The position numbers and the translations under genes are program-made. Positions 1 to 12,000 of a DNA stretch of 64,000 nucleotides are shown here, piece by piece. The notes under the pieces were generated by a model. That model searched no databases, had not been told where the DNA came from, and worked only from the letters and a program-made list of their open reading frames with translations. The DNA lies in NCBI GenBank assembly GCA_964058845.1, contig CAXKVR010000235.1, positions 21,515 through 85,514 on the forward strand, written 5' to 3'. Position 1 is the first letter of the stretch. Each line of letters begins with the position of its first letter. This stretch comes from Carex sylvatica. Its lineage: Eukaryota > Streptophyta > Magnoliopsida > Poales > Cyperaceae.

Positions 1-183
1 CTCGTTTTTTTTTTCGTCTATACCTGCTGCTTCTGCTCCAATGAACATTCTATCGGAGATCACCCGTCACTCTATTCCAATCAAAGATGCCTCTGCCGGG
101 ATGAATATTTCAATGTGTATAAATGAATACTTTAACGTGTATGAATGAATACTAGAGCACGTCTCTACCGAGTCAAATCCATC

Positions 184-1260
184 TAGAGATTTGTTGTCGG
201 GTAGGGGCAGGGCGGGCCGGGCATACCCGGGGTCGGGCATGGGTATCACGGGTAGACGAGTACCATGGGCTGGGCATCACGATTTTTTTTTAAAACCGTG
301 CCATGCCCGTCTTATACCCGTGCTCGTCGTACCCTTGAGGGGCAGGGCAGTCCGGGTAGGGGACCAGGAGGTCCGGGTAGGGTAGCCCGGGCAGGTCCTT
401 TTTTTTGTTTGTTTCTTTTTTTTTTACGGTGTTGTACGAATATTATTACGTGTTTATAATTCGACTTTTAAAATCAGAATAGTTCAATATCAAATAGTGT
501 ATATAAATAAATAAAATTTGTAACTTATATATATAAATTATTTATGCAAAAATTTGTATATTTATTGGGCTAAGTACAAATATATTTATTTATTTCTTTA
601 CACGAGTCATTTTATTTTATTTTTAAATTCTCATTCTAATTATATAGTTTCATAATTTATTTATATCTAGAAATTTTTAGTTTATATTTTAAATTAATAA
701 TATATTTTTTAAATGTTTATTTTAAATTGATAATATATTTTCTAAACGTTCATTTATTTTTAATAAGTTAAATAAAATATAAATCAAAAATATAATTAAA
801 TAGAAACTTTAAAACAATAAAATAAAAATAAATTTTTTCTTAAATCAATTACTTTAAAACATGTATAATATATGTATATACATATTTATTTTTTTACATA
901 TTGAACATATACATATACATATACATAAAATATATGTTTATTTGTTTACATATTGAACATATTTATTAAAAAAAAATTGTATATGGAGAATTGGGGAGAA
1001 ATTTGGTTTGAATTTTGAATTTAAAAAAAAAGTACATGAGTATACGGGCACGGGCACGGGCACAGGGGTATACGGGTACAGATAAACTGGTCCGGGTATG
1101 GTCAGATTTTTTCCCGAAAAGACATACCCTGCCCATTTTATGTCCCTACCCGTGTACCCGTTTACCCGACCTATACCCGGGCTCGGGCATGGATACCCCG
1201 GGTACCGGGCACGGGCGGTTCGGGCACGGGCAGCCCCACCCGGGTATTGTCAATACTCTA
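184..1260. mobile_element. hAT-type non-autonomous element, GC-rich ends, copy A
   Basis: A 1077-bp element. It starts TAGAGATTTGTTGTCGGGTA and ends in a partial inverted complement (CCCGGGTATTGTCAATACTCTA). The flanks are the 8-bp near-duplicates aatccatc (176-183) and gatccatc (1261-1268), matching 7 of 8. About 230 bp at each end is GC-rich and packed with short GGGTA, CGGGCA and CCCGGG motifs; the middle is extremely AT-rich. A second copy at 50166-51197 is alignable throughout and has a perfect 8-bp duplication. TAGAG/TAAAG ends, 8-bp duplications and clustered subterminal motifs are typical of the hAT superfamily. No transposase is encoded, and short open frames in the GC-rich ends are by-products of the repeats. 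Confidence 0.82.
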
Positions 1261-1511
1261 GATCCATCACTGTCGACCATATCAAAATAATTTTGTATGT
1301 GTGGATGCAATTAATCCCTTTCATGTCTATGTTTTTCTTCCTCATGAAGTAGCGAGTTTTGCAAAGAACAAAGCTTTATTAATGGTGAATTAGGCCACTG
1401 CGTACTAAGTAAATGACATAATTTTTTTTTAAAAAAATAGAGTTATATGAATGAATATTTGATGTCTTAGATGTGAATACTTCAACGTGTATGAATGAAT
1501 ACTTTATATTC

Positions 1512-3540
1512 TGTTGGGGTTTTGACAGTTCAAACCCATTGATTTGATTAAGTGCGGAAAGAACGTAAAACAAAAATTTTACTTCTAATCTTAATCCAAG
1601 GATTAAACAGGGTATGTCAGGAAACATTCCAAGGGGTCCACCTTCCGTATTCCTTTGACATCAGAACCCTATTTAATCCTTTTACAGATCTACTCCATAA
1701 TTGATTTCTGAAGCATTAATCTACTTACCTATTAAATAGATTAATATAACATGTATATACCTTGTTTCCAAATTCAGATTGGAATGTAGCTGAGCGAGAA
1801 GAGCTACATCAGGGAATGATTCGTCTCAGAGTATCACACGTGTGATACCTCTATTGGTTATCCACCAGGACTAACCAGAGAGCAGTTTATTTCTTATTGC
1901 CAGAAATATCGTAAACCGCGGTTTTCTGCAAAAACACTATTCATCGAGAAAAGAACGAAATAACACTATTCACGAATTTGCAGTTATTCAGATTTACTAA
2001 TGAGCAAAACTGAAATACCGCGAAATTCGAGAAAACACTATTCACCGATCCCGTAAATATACTTCTCAACAACCCGCAAGATTATACGTCAACTACGCAT
2101 AATTTTCTTTTCCCAACCGAAACACTATTTGGGAGAGAAACCGAGAAAGAGAGAAAATAGATTACCGAACTGATCAGACAGATTCGATATCTCAGAAATT
2201 AGTGTGTTTCTCTCTTACCCTCACCCCTCTATTTATAGGCATTTGAGGAGGTTCGGGAATTACGAAAATGACATTTACAGAAATGCCATTTACCAAAATG
2301 CCATTTACAGAAATGCCATTTACAGAAATGCCATTAAACGGATAAGGATGATGACATGTCATGTGTAAAAAGACCAAAATGCCCTTGGCCCAAATTTAAT
2401 TTAACATTCATATAATTATTCTGAACAATTATATTTCTTGCAGTTTGTTGTTTCGGTAACTTTTATACAACGTAACGTGTACGTTTATAAATTAACCTTT
2501 TGTTTTTGCTTTGCCAATTTATATGACATTTATAATTTAATTATATCATGTATAATTAATTATAACCATCTTAATATTAATTATAATCAATTTATAATTA
2601 ATCAATAAGATTCTCCGATTAGCTCCTATACGGTGTGACCCAATAGGATCTGTGTTATGTTGGTAAATAGAATTAAAACTGTTTTAACTTCTATAATCAT
2701 GAGAGGCATCTGGCATAACGCGTCATGACCATCCAATTACACAGATGATGCTGTACTGTACAATATCACGATCCAGTAAACTTTTTACTCGTGTCAGTTC
2801 TTTCGTCTCATAACTATCAGATCAGTTTCAAGGTAGATGTGTGTCATCCTTGCAAACTTAATCTTTTCTTGATCTTGAGCAGATTATCAAATATAATTAC
2901 TCTTGTAATTATACCACTAGCAGATAATCTTATTCTATCAAGGGGCCCAGTAATGCTATAGCTCGTATAGAGATACGAGGGACAATAGTACTTTTGGTAA
3001 ACCATCACTACCTCAGCTAAGTTATGTGTACCGAAAAGCTACCGTTATAACTGCGTTTTACCGACAGCGTTAGATAACAATCACACATACACATTTCTTA
3101 GTAGGAAAGATGAATACCTCATACTTTATAACTTAACACTGAATGAAAATATTAATGACACATACACAATTCCATTTAATGTTTCATTCGGGGTCTGTCA
3201 AATACCATGTTCCTAGAACATGTATTTATGTGATTAAAATGACATCTCTTGTCAGTGGTCTGTAAAAATTGACCATCTTTTAATCCAGATACTAACCTTG
3301 TAACGGTTAATTAGTGTTCCTGCTAATTACCTCGGTTAGTGACTCTTAAGAATATATATATCATCTATATTATGAAGTTTCACAATTCCAGTTATTGACT
3401 CTAGTCAGATAAAGGAATGATTCATAAATGTAATAATATTCAAGGCAACAAAATGACAGTTTATTTAATCACTCAATTCATGAACAAAGCTTTATGATAA
3501 TTTATCGTATTATTGACTTCTAGATTATTACAAACTAACA
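1512..3540 (-). mobile_element. probable solo LTR (long terminal repeat), ~2 kb
   Basis: A 2029-bp segment beginning TGTTGGGG and ending CTAACA, so on the minus strand it reads TGTTAG...CCCCAACA, the TG...CA pattern of an LTR. No gag-pol reading frame or primer-binding site adjoins it, which suggests a solo LTR. A 10-bp direct repeat, tactttatat, lies at 1500-1509 and 3541-3550. On the left it stops 2 bp short of the element, so the target duplication is not clean. The right half is clearly related to 31930-32997, which ends at the same CTAACA, supporting the 3540 boundary. Inside, at about 2266-2335, is a short tandem repeat of about five ~15-bp units related to atgccatttacagaa. Confidence 0.55.
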
Positions 3541-3589
3541 TACTTTATATCTTAGGTATGAATACTTGCGTGATAAGATATTAATACTT

Positions 3590-4705
3590 GTGTAACGGAC
3601 AACTCGAAAGTATGTCAACGTGTATCTCATTTGAAAGATAAAATTGTGCAGAAAACGTTCGTGATTTTATATTTGCAAAATTATTCACAGATCATCAGAA
3701 ATATTGGTTAGATTGAACGGAGAAAAAAAAACCACCTCTAAAAACGTGTAAAAGATGGATGAGTGATGTGTTCAGTTTTTATATTTGCACTTGCACGATA
3801 CTTATATAGCAGACAACTCAAAAGTATGTCATCATGGATCTCATTTGAAATATAAAATTATATAAAAAATATTCGTAATTTTAGATTTGCAAAATTCTTC
3901 ACCGATCGTCAAAAATATTGATTAGATTGAACAGAGAAAAAAAAACCTCTAAAAATGTGTAAAAGATGGATGAATGATGTGTCCAATTTTTATATTTGCA
4001 CTTGCACGATGATAATGAATATTTTCTTGATAAGGAATGAATACTTGTGCAACGGACAACTCGAAAGTATGTCATCGTGGATCTCATTTGAAAGATAATA
4101 TTATGTATAAAATATTAGTGGTTTTAGATTTGTAAAATTTCTCACCGATTGTCAGAAATATTGATTAGATTAAACAGAGAAAAAAAAATCCACCTCTAAA
4201 AACGTGTAAAAAATGAATGAGTGATGTGTCGAATTTTTTATATTTGCACTTGCACAACGATAATGAATATTTTCTCGATAAGGGATGAATACGGACAACT
4301 CGAAAGTATGTCATCATGGATCTCATTTGAAATATAAGATTACGTAGAAAACATTCGTGATTTTGGATTTGCAAAATTCCTCACCGATTATCATAAAATA
4401 TTGATTAGATTGAATGGAGAAAAAAAAACCCACCTCTAAAAACGTGTAAAAGATGAATAAGTGATGTGTCCAGTTTTTATATTTGCAGTTGCACGATAAT
4501 GATGAATACTTTCTCGATAGGGTATGAATACTTGTGCAACAGACAACTCAAAAGTATGTCATCATGGATCTCATTTGAAAAATAAAATTATGTAGAAAAT
4601 ATTCGTGGTTTTAAATTTACAAAATTTCTCACCAATCGTCAGAAATATTGATTAGATTGAACGGAGAAAAAAAAAACTCACCTCTAAAAACGTGTCCATT
4701 TTTTT
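3590..4705. repeat. tandem array of ~240-bp units (about 4.5 copies)
   Basis: The landmark gacaact(c) followed by aaagtatgtcat recurs near 3598, 3813, 4055, 4294 and 4543, giving spacings of about 215-250 bp. Each unit then carries ctcatttgaaa, a cac(c)gat(c/t)(g/a)tca block, gattagattgaa, an A-run, cacctctaaaaa and a tail with tttgcacttgcacgat. Units differ by scattered substitutions and small indels, so the array is old rather than recently amplified. The last unit breaks off at about 4705 into short gatgaatactt repeats. Open frames on the minus strand here repeat with the unit and are not credible genes. Confidence 0.85.
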
Positions 4706-5396
4706 TTTAAATACTTGATATATTAGGGATGAATACTTGATATGTTATATATGAATGTTTGATGTGTTATAGATGAATACTTGCGTGTCAGTTATAAAAA
4801 ATTTCAAATATTAGGTAGTCCTCAAATAGTAAGTGATTCTCTAAGTAGTTAGTAGTTATTGAAGTAGTTAATGGATAGGAAATAAATAGATAATTGTTAC
4901 GGAGATAGCTAGATGCTCCCATATATGTATTGGTGGGATTATTTGTTCGAATGGAATTTTGGTCCTCACTTACGATCAAGAGCCGTCGCTCAACAAATCC
5001 GCTTGATATAAATAAAAGGTCATAATTATTTAGTTTTATGATTACGATATTTGAAATAAAAAGTTAAAATTATAGATTTAATTCACATTATGCATATATC
5101 AAATGATTAAGATTTTATATGTAAAATGATCCTTATTCACAACAATAAAATTTTATATTATTGATTTTCATTCATGTTTGATCTCCATGACTTAAAAATC
5201 TGACTTCATCCCTGTATGAAGTTATCCTCTAATAAAATATTTTTTAAGAATGTAGTTAAACATATTTAACTTGACGTCACATAATTTTCAATAACAAAAG
5301 GATCACATACATAATTTTAAAATTCAAAAGGGTCACATATATAATTTTAAGAGAACAACATACATAACAGATTCCCAAAACCAAATAATACACATT
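4706..5396. other. intergenic, AT-rich
   Basis: Up to about 4790 it continues the short atgaatactt-like repeats that follow the tandem array. Beyond that it is AT-rich sequence with no coding frame, RNA gene or bounded repeat that I recognise. Confidence 0.5.
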
Positions 5397-5404
5397 CAGC
5401 TCTG

Positions 5405-5752
5405 CAGGGACGGACCCAGCATAGACCAGGGAGCAGCGGCCACCCCTGGATTTCGAGTTTTAGTGGTGATTTATCGATACCGATCGGCTCTGTCCCCTGG
5501 AAATTTTTTTGCTCCCCTCTGATTGTTTAATTTGTAATTCGGATTAAATTTAATGTTCAAATCAAAATAAATTTTTAGAATTATAATTGGTAATTAGAAT
5601 TATAAGTTAAAATATTATAAATTACAAGTCAAAATATTGAAAAATATAAGTCAAAGCATTATTTTTTATCGAATATCCAATTAGTTAATGAATTTAAATC
5701 CGATTTGATAATTTTTTGTCCCTCTCTGACGAAAATTCTGACTTCACCCCTG
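5405..5752. mobile_element. hAT-type miniature element
   Basis: A 348-bp element with ends CAGGGACGGACCCAG and GACTTCACCCCTG, flanked by a perfect 8-bp duplication cagctctg (5397-5404 and 5753-5760). CAGGG-type ends plus 8-bp duplications are classic for hAT. The AT-rich interior resembles the copy at 49710-50113 and decayed stretches at about 8080-8350 and 16140-16455, so this is a family with several copies of different age. Confidence 0.85.
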
Positions 5753-5760
5753 CAGCTCTG

Positions 5761-6258
5761 CACATATTTGACATAGCGTCGTTTGTTAACCTTCCTATTA
5801 CACATATAGTTTCTTAAAAAAAAGATTTCATCATCTATTGGCGTGGTGGGATCTTCTTCGAACTTTTTTTTTTTTCTCTTCTAACTCACTCAGAATGAAT
5901 CCTGTTCACTCGCAAGTATGAGGTCATTCCATATTCCTACAACACAATGCAAAGATGTACATAATGAAAGTAAATGTAATATTCAACAAGTGAACGGATC
6001 AAATGGTAAAGAAAATAAGTGCAATTGAAATCCACATACAACAGCATTGACAGGTGACAAAAGAGAATTGAACGGAGAGGACCAAAATGGAGAAGACAAG
6101 CGCGGCGCAAAATGACGACCGTCGATTGTCGACTCCGGACGCAGGAGGAACCCTAGGCATCAGCGATCTCACTGTACAAATTATACTCCTCGGCCAAGCG
6201 ATCTAACTCAGTAACACTATCAATTGCTTGAGACAATAGAAACAAAAGGTTGTAAGTT
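5761..6258. other. intergenic, with a 49-bp duplicated segment
   Basis: No gene seen. The stretch 5983-6031 (tcaacaagtgaacgg...) recurs almost unchanged at 6883-6931, exactly 900 bp downstream. The two copies bracket the foldback element at 6260-6673. Confidence 0.5.
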
Positions 6259-6259
6259 T

Positions 6260-6673
6260 GAGTAGAACTAGGGTGTTCTTAAGTTCATCAAGTCTCTTGG
6301 TAAACTCAAGTTTAAAATTCGTTAAATTGGTTTCAAATACGAATCTGAACCATTGAAACCCATCCACCTTATGAGTGATGCGTCTACATATGAAAATTTT
6401 AAACATTCGAATTAATTTAGTATAAAGTCAATCGGTTAAAATTAGAACGTTAGTAAATTAATTTTAATTCATTTATTTTTTGAATGTTTTTTGACTGTTT
6501 GACTTTATACTAAATTAATTTAAATATTTAAAATTTTCATATGTAGACGTATCACTCATAAGGTAGACGAATTTCAGCAATTCAGATTCGTCATTTAAAA
6601 CTGATTTGACGAATTTTAGATCTGAATTTATCAAAAAAACTTAGTGAACTTAATAACACCCTAGTTCTACTCA
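6260..6673. mobile_element. foldback miniature element, GAGTAGAAC family, copy 1
   Basis: About 414 bp that folds back on itself over almost its whole length, with arms of about 200 bp. It begins GAGTAGAACTAGGGTG and ends CACCCTAGTTCTACTCA, flanked by the 8-bp duplication gtaagttt (6252-6259 and 6674-6681). Relatives lie at 22272-22807, 33054-33466 and 56264-56675, with a right-end remnant near 24673-24706 and a diverged copy near 59390-59740. The 8-bp duplications would fit hAT, while the long arms recall foldback Mutator-like elements, so the superfamily is left open. Confidence 0.85.
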
Positions 6674-6681
6674 GTAAGTTT

Positions 6682-8800
6682 TACATTTTAAACAACATGA
6701 GCATATATTAGAATTTAATAGAAAACACCTGATGAACCGATTTCTAACAAATTCATCGTTTCATGCAAGACAAATGGTAACAGAATACCACGCATTGGAT
6801 GCTAGTTTGGAAATCGTAAAGATTCCGGATCTCCTCACTGTCACTATGATCCGATTTGCCTCAACCGAAAATTCAAAAAAAATCAACAAGTGAACGGATC
6901 AAATGGTAAAGAAAATAAGTGCAATTGAAATACATGCAACAACACTGACGGATGAAAAAAGAGGATGGTGTTCCTTTCTTACTGATAGGACATGACAGTG
7001 CATGTTATAACTAGTCATGTCTATCTTTATTTCTTTGAATGATTTTATTTTAATAAAGAAATAATATTGTAGTTTTTATTATGTTGTTATTGATAATATA
7101 TGTGATGGGAATACGTCTTATGTAGAAATACGTAATGGTTGTCTTGGAGTGTGATAATTTTAAAATGAGAATTTATATATAAATAAATAATTATCCATTA
7201 ATAATATTTAATATCATACAAACAAGTATGCAGTAATATGCGGCTGAATATGCAGTAGTAAGATGTTGGCCGAATATGTGACTGCATATATTGACCGCAT
7301 ACATATTTCTATGTGAATTACAACATAATACACATATGCAGCTGCATAGACTGCATTTTATCATACTGGTTATACAAATGTTGTTTATGTTCGTTGAGGT
7401 TCACACATAAAAAATTCCTTTGTCAAGATTCGTCCAAAAAAAAATCTAAGCAATTGTCGAAATAATAGCATACTGTTATTCCATTTAGTCGATTATTTTC
7501 CCCAATGGTAAACCAATTGGTCTAATAAGTAAATAATCATGAGATATTTTTATCCCGTGAAGAGAAAAACTAATATTTTTATTGTCACTCGTGCTCTTAC
7601 TTCCCTAAAATAGTTATCGAATGGCCAGTAAATACATGAATATATCGTATTTACATAATAAGAATATTTGAATATATCATTATCTAAATTAATCACACTT
7701 ATTTTAGTTATTGCATTGTCTGATATGACTTAAAAGCCATATGATTGCAAGCGAATAAATTAAGATCATGGATACGTGATGCAATTACATCATCACACTT
7801 ATTTTTTTAAAATTGTTTCGTCCAAAATGACTGAAACAAATATGATTATAAACAACTAAATTATAATCACAGATGTGTGGTACTATTACATAACACACTT
7901 GTTTATAATTATTACATTGTCGCATGTTTAATTACTTGATATGTACTTCATGCATGATTTTCATTGAAAAATACTCTACTCTTCCTCGTTTGGAACCTTT
8001 TTTTAATTACTTTTAAAAATGAGAACGAAACATGTAAGGGCGGAAACACACAAGTCTCTTGATTTTGAATTTTTATAGAAACTTATAGACCTGGACTGAC
8101 TTTATTTCTCTTTGAATTTTTTTTTTGCTTTTTTTCTTAAATTCTAATTTGTAATTTGAATTAAATTTAAGATTAAAATTAGAATATTTTAAAAAAAAAA
8201 TTTGATTGATAATTAAGATTAGAAATTAGAGCATTATAAATTATAAATCGGAGCATTATAAATTAAATAATATTTTTTTTTATCTAGGATCCAATTAACT
8301 AATGAATTTAAACTCAATTAGTTAATCTTAAATTCGTCCATGTAATAAGACACCTACACTGAAAATTTTCCGTAAGACAAAAAAAACACAACAACATAGC
8401 TCAACTAGAATATAAAATTAAGAAAATTTTATTTATGACCTAAAAAGAGAACTTATTCACGACACAAAGCACAACAAAATCGATGCCATAGATAATCCTA
8501 TAAACTAAATAGACCGACCATGTCCACTCGAAAGTCTCCACAATATCACAAACGAACTTTTGGGGTAAAGATTTTAACAGATCAATTTTTTCATGAAACA
8601 GTGCACGAACTATTTGCAACTCTGTTTTCATGCTACAGTTCGTGAGCTGCATGAAGCCAAAACTTCTCTTTTAAAATCTTCACCCGAACTTTTGCCACAT
8701 TGGTGGAGAAAAGTCCGGACCAACCATTTCGGATTATTTTACTTTCTTCCCCGCTTTTTATCTCTGTGCTGAAACTCACTACTACCAGGTACACCTCTAG
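6682..8800. other. intergenic, with decayed hAT-like sequence
   Basis: AT-rich spacer leading to the ferrochelatase promoter. At 7210-7365 several tatgcagc/gctgcata-like inverted motifs give local hairpin potential, without a boundary that I can define. About 8080-8350 resembles the interior of the 5405-5752 element, including a near-identical stretch with ccaatta(g/a)(c/t)taatgaattta, but no intact ends remain. Nothing coding was recognised. Confidence 0.45.
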
Positions 8801-8805
8801 CTCGC

Positions 8806-8813
8806 TATAAAAC
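8806..8813 (+). promoter_or_regulatory. TATA box candidate of the ferrochelatase gene
   Basis: The octamer tataaaac lies 47 bp upstream of the first ATG (8853) of the gene. A start of transcription about 30 bp downstream would give a very short leader before that ATG. This bears on which start codon is used. Confidence 0.5.
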
Positions 8814-8852
8814 AAACGAAAGAATAAGCTAGCGAAAAAGAGAGGAAAAAAA

Positions 8853-9010
8853 ATGGGGATTGAGGTGTTGGCGCTCTCCCTTCCTTCTCCCTCCTCTCAG
8901 TGTAAGTCTATCTTTCCACATGTTGTTGCTCAATTGCTTGCGTTTAAGCTTAGTTAGATCTATGGTTGAGAGGTTACTGTTGTTCTATTTTCTTTTCGAT
9001 TTCTTATCAG
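8853..9010 (+). other. 5' leader exon and first intron of ferrochelatase
   Basis: The leader runs to 8901 and is followed by a GTAAGT-type donor at 8902. The acceptor TTATCAG ends at 9010. The leader contains an ATG at 8853 in good context (A at -3, G at +4). After splicing it is in frame with the main protein and adds 33 residues. It may be the true start, an alternative start, or simply an open leader. Confidence 0.6.
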
Positions 9011-9060
9011 GGGAGAGGTTATATTCATCTCACCAGGCAAGCACAAGGGGTGCGATTGAG

Positions 9061-12000
9061 ATGGGAAGTGAACTTGCTTCTTCTAAGTTCGTCAAGCCTA
9101 TGCAAGTACCAATTGGGTACTATTCTTACGATTACAAATAAAAGTTATAATGCTTGGGATAGTAGTAACTTTCCTTGTGTTTCAATTTTTACTAGAGCAG
9201 TTAGTTTGAGTTAGCTCTAGCAAGGAAACATTATAATGCTTGGACAGTTACAAAAGAAATCATTATTGGTTTATCTAGTTTGACATCTCTCTAACAAACA
9301 GAGCCAACAAGTGGGATTATGATTTTTCTTTGTACAAAAGAGATTACCCATTATGCCGTCAATCCATGACAATTTTTCTTGTAAAAGATGAACTTGGCTA
9401 CTGGTCAAGATATGTCCACTGAATAATTTATCGTAACAGTTTCATACCTCTAAATTAGATCATTCACATTTATAAGTTTGAAATAGAGTTCCCACTTTTA
9501 CCCCATTACATGTACTACCCCAAAATCTTACATTATAGATCCAGTGACAGCAATGCCAGAACCTGACCAGAAGTGCATCTAGCTTGAACAAAGGTTATGA
9601 AGTATTAGCCAAGTCACTATAAAACATTAGACGAGTCTCTGATTTCATAAGTAATTCTTTCTTCGTATTTTTTTTTTTTTTACATAGAAGGATAAACATG
9701 CAACTACGGTGTTCGATTAAAGCGAGAAAGTATCCCTGTTCGATTCAGATAGAGGCCTTTACCAGACAAACCTGCAAAAAGAAACAAAATTTCCAAAAAT
9801 ATCGCCCCTTTCACAAAATCGAACCATTGTTTGACAATAATAGAGGCTCTTTTCAAAGATATTCTTCAGCCTATGAGGCTGTTCTCACCTCCAAATCCCA
9901 ACCCAACTCACTCATAATTGGAAATGAAAAGGTCGGGGTGCTTCTACTCAATCTTGGTGGACCTGAGACACTCGATGATGTGCAACCATTCTTGTTTAAT
10001 CTCTTTGCCGACCCAGTAATTTGCTACTTTTCTTCTTTAATATTTGCTCTTTGCAAAGTGGAGAAGTACGGTCTAACTTAAATATAGCATTCTACTTGCA
10101 TTGTTTTCCATTTGAATAAAACCTCAAGGACACAGAATTCATCAAAACATATAAAACGGGTCAGTGGCCTTCAAGTCATTATGCACTTAATGTTAATGGT
10201 GCTAATTGGTAATGTTGAGTTATGTAGATTTGGTATGGGCGAAGGAGGTTATCCTGATTTTCATTCTGAAGCGATAGTTGGCATTATTCACAATAAAACC
10301 TTTTTCATTTTTTTCTGTCTTTTATTATTCTTGATTTCTTTTTATCTTCTTTTCATTTTTCTTTATGGTGTTGGCATGTGGGGTCTATAAATCATTCACT
10401 GGCCAAATCAAAATAGAAAAATAAAGAAAGTAAAGAATAAAAATACCAATTGGAACTGAAAAGGCATTTGATATTACCAGTATTTTTTAACCAAATTAAT
10501 GAGGCCTGGTAAAGTTCGCAGCTGGGAAGGTTAAATTGTTTTGTCAATTTAATGGCAGGATATAATCAGGCTACCTCGGATGTTTAGATTTTTTCAGAAA
10601 CCTCTGGCACAGTTCATATCTGTTGTTAGAGCACCAAAGAGTAAAGAAGGTTATGCTTCTATAGGAGGTGGATCTCCTCTGCGTCAGATAACTGATGCCC
10701 AGGTAAAAAGGAAAGAGAAGAATAACAAGTAAAATGCTCAAATGTGCCTCAACTATTATTGTTTTGGTCCTTGAAAGCTTACTTTTTTACCCCTATACAT
10801 TCTAGTAATAATGTTTTGGTTTGGGAGTATTATAGACAAAAAGCATGAAGAAATTCGAGTCACTAGTCAGTACTAATATTTCATGAGTCATCTTGATTGA
10901 ATATGTTTTAGTAAAAAAAGTTGGTGCATGCAGTGCAAGCCATTTGTTGGGATATATATCCTTTTACGAATTTATCAATTTGTTTGACCTGAATGACATG
11001 ACAACTGGGGCCAAAACAGGATATGACTAAGTGATGCTTCAGGGACCATTTGTGTTATCCACTCAAAAGAAGTGCATTTACATTCCATTTATTTAAGCTT
11101 TCTGTTTTTTATTGAAATTTAAAGGCTGAAGAATTGCGGAAGGCGTTATGGGAAAAAAATGTCCCAGCAAAGGTTTATGTTGGTATGCGATATTGGCATC
11201 CTTTCACTGAAGAAGCTATAGAACAGGTTGGGTTTAAGCCACATACTCTAATTCTTTTTTTTTTAGGAAAAAGGTAACTCAATTTTGGTTGGGATCCGTT
11301 GACAATGTGTTAACTTGACAAAAATTCAAATAGAAAAAAGCTTATAGACATGTTGTTGGCTTTATAGATTGGTTATCAAATTATATATAATCTTTTATTA
11401 AAAATATGGACTGCTGCAAATTTTAAATCTCCTGAGGACGTCAAACTTACATCAAAGTTAGTTATTTCTTGTGATTGTCAAGACAGTCAAATAAATCCTT
11501 TGTCAATTGATCCCCACCCTAACCTATGGAGCTTTGAAATGTATTCATGTGTATATAAAGGACCAAATTAACCATTGATGCCATTACTTTCCTATTACAT
11601 TGGAAAGGTTTTTTAAACTGCTCTCTCAAAAGTACTGTCTAGGAAATATGGATAAATGCGGTTTGTGATGTTGACCATGCCTTAGAAGGGTTTACATTAC
11701 ATTCTGCTAGGAATGTAAGGTATTCTGAGATTTTGTAGAGAGCCCTCATAACATAATTTTCCATTGAAAAAAGCATTATTGCAGATATGTCTGTTCTAGC
11801 TTTTAACTTCTAATTTTGTTTTGACCTGTCTAATTAACTCTAAATGTTCAAGTCCAATTTTGTGTCATATCCATTGATTTTTTTTTTTTCAAAATATATA
11901 ATCCCATTACAAATGAGTCTGCATCGTCTGCATTAACTCAAAAGAGCATCTTTTGAGTTAATGCATCTCATCTGTCTGATTTTAAACGGAGTCAATTCGG

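Noticed and set aside
191..459. Overlapping open frames rich in Gly, Arg and Pro
   Set aside because: They fall in the GC-rich end of a hAT element, change frame with the short repeats, and match no protein family; the same happens at 1015-1352 and 50150-50473.
3899..4374. Minus-strand open frames with similar peptides
   Set aside because: They recur because the DNA is a tandem array; no start context, splice sites or family match.
3590..4705. Possible CRISPR-like array
   Set aside because: The units are ~240 bp of continuous repeat without short repeat-spacer alternation, and the genome is a plant nucleus.
7210..7365. Cluster of tatgcagc / gctgcata inverted motifs as a possible RNA gene
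   Set aside because: The motifs are short and irregular, with no cloverleaf or promoter boxes; only local hairpin potential can be claimed.
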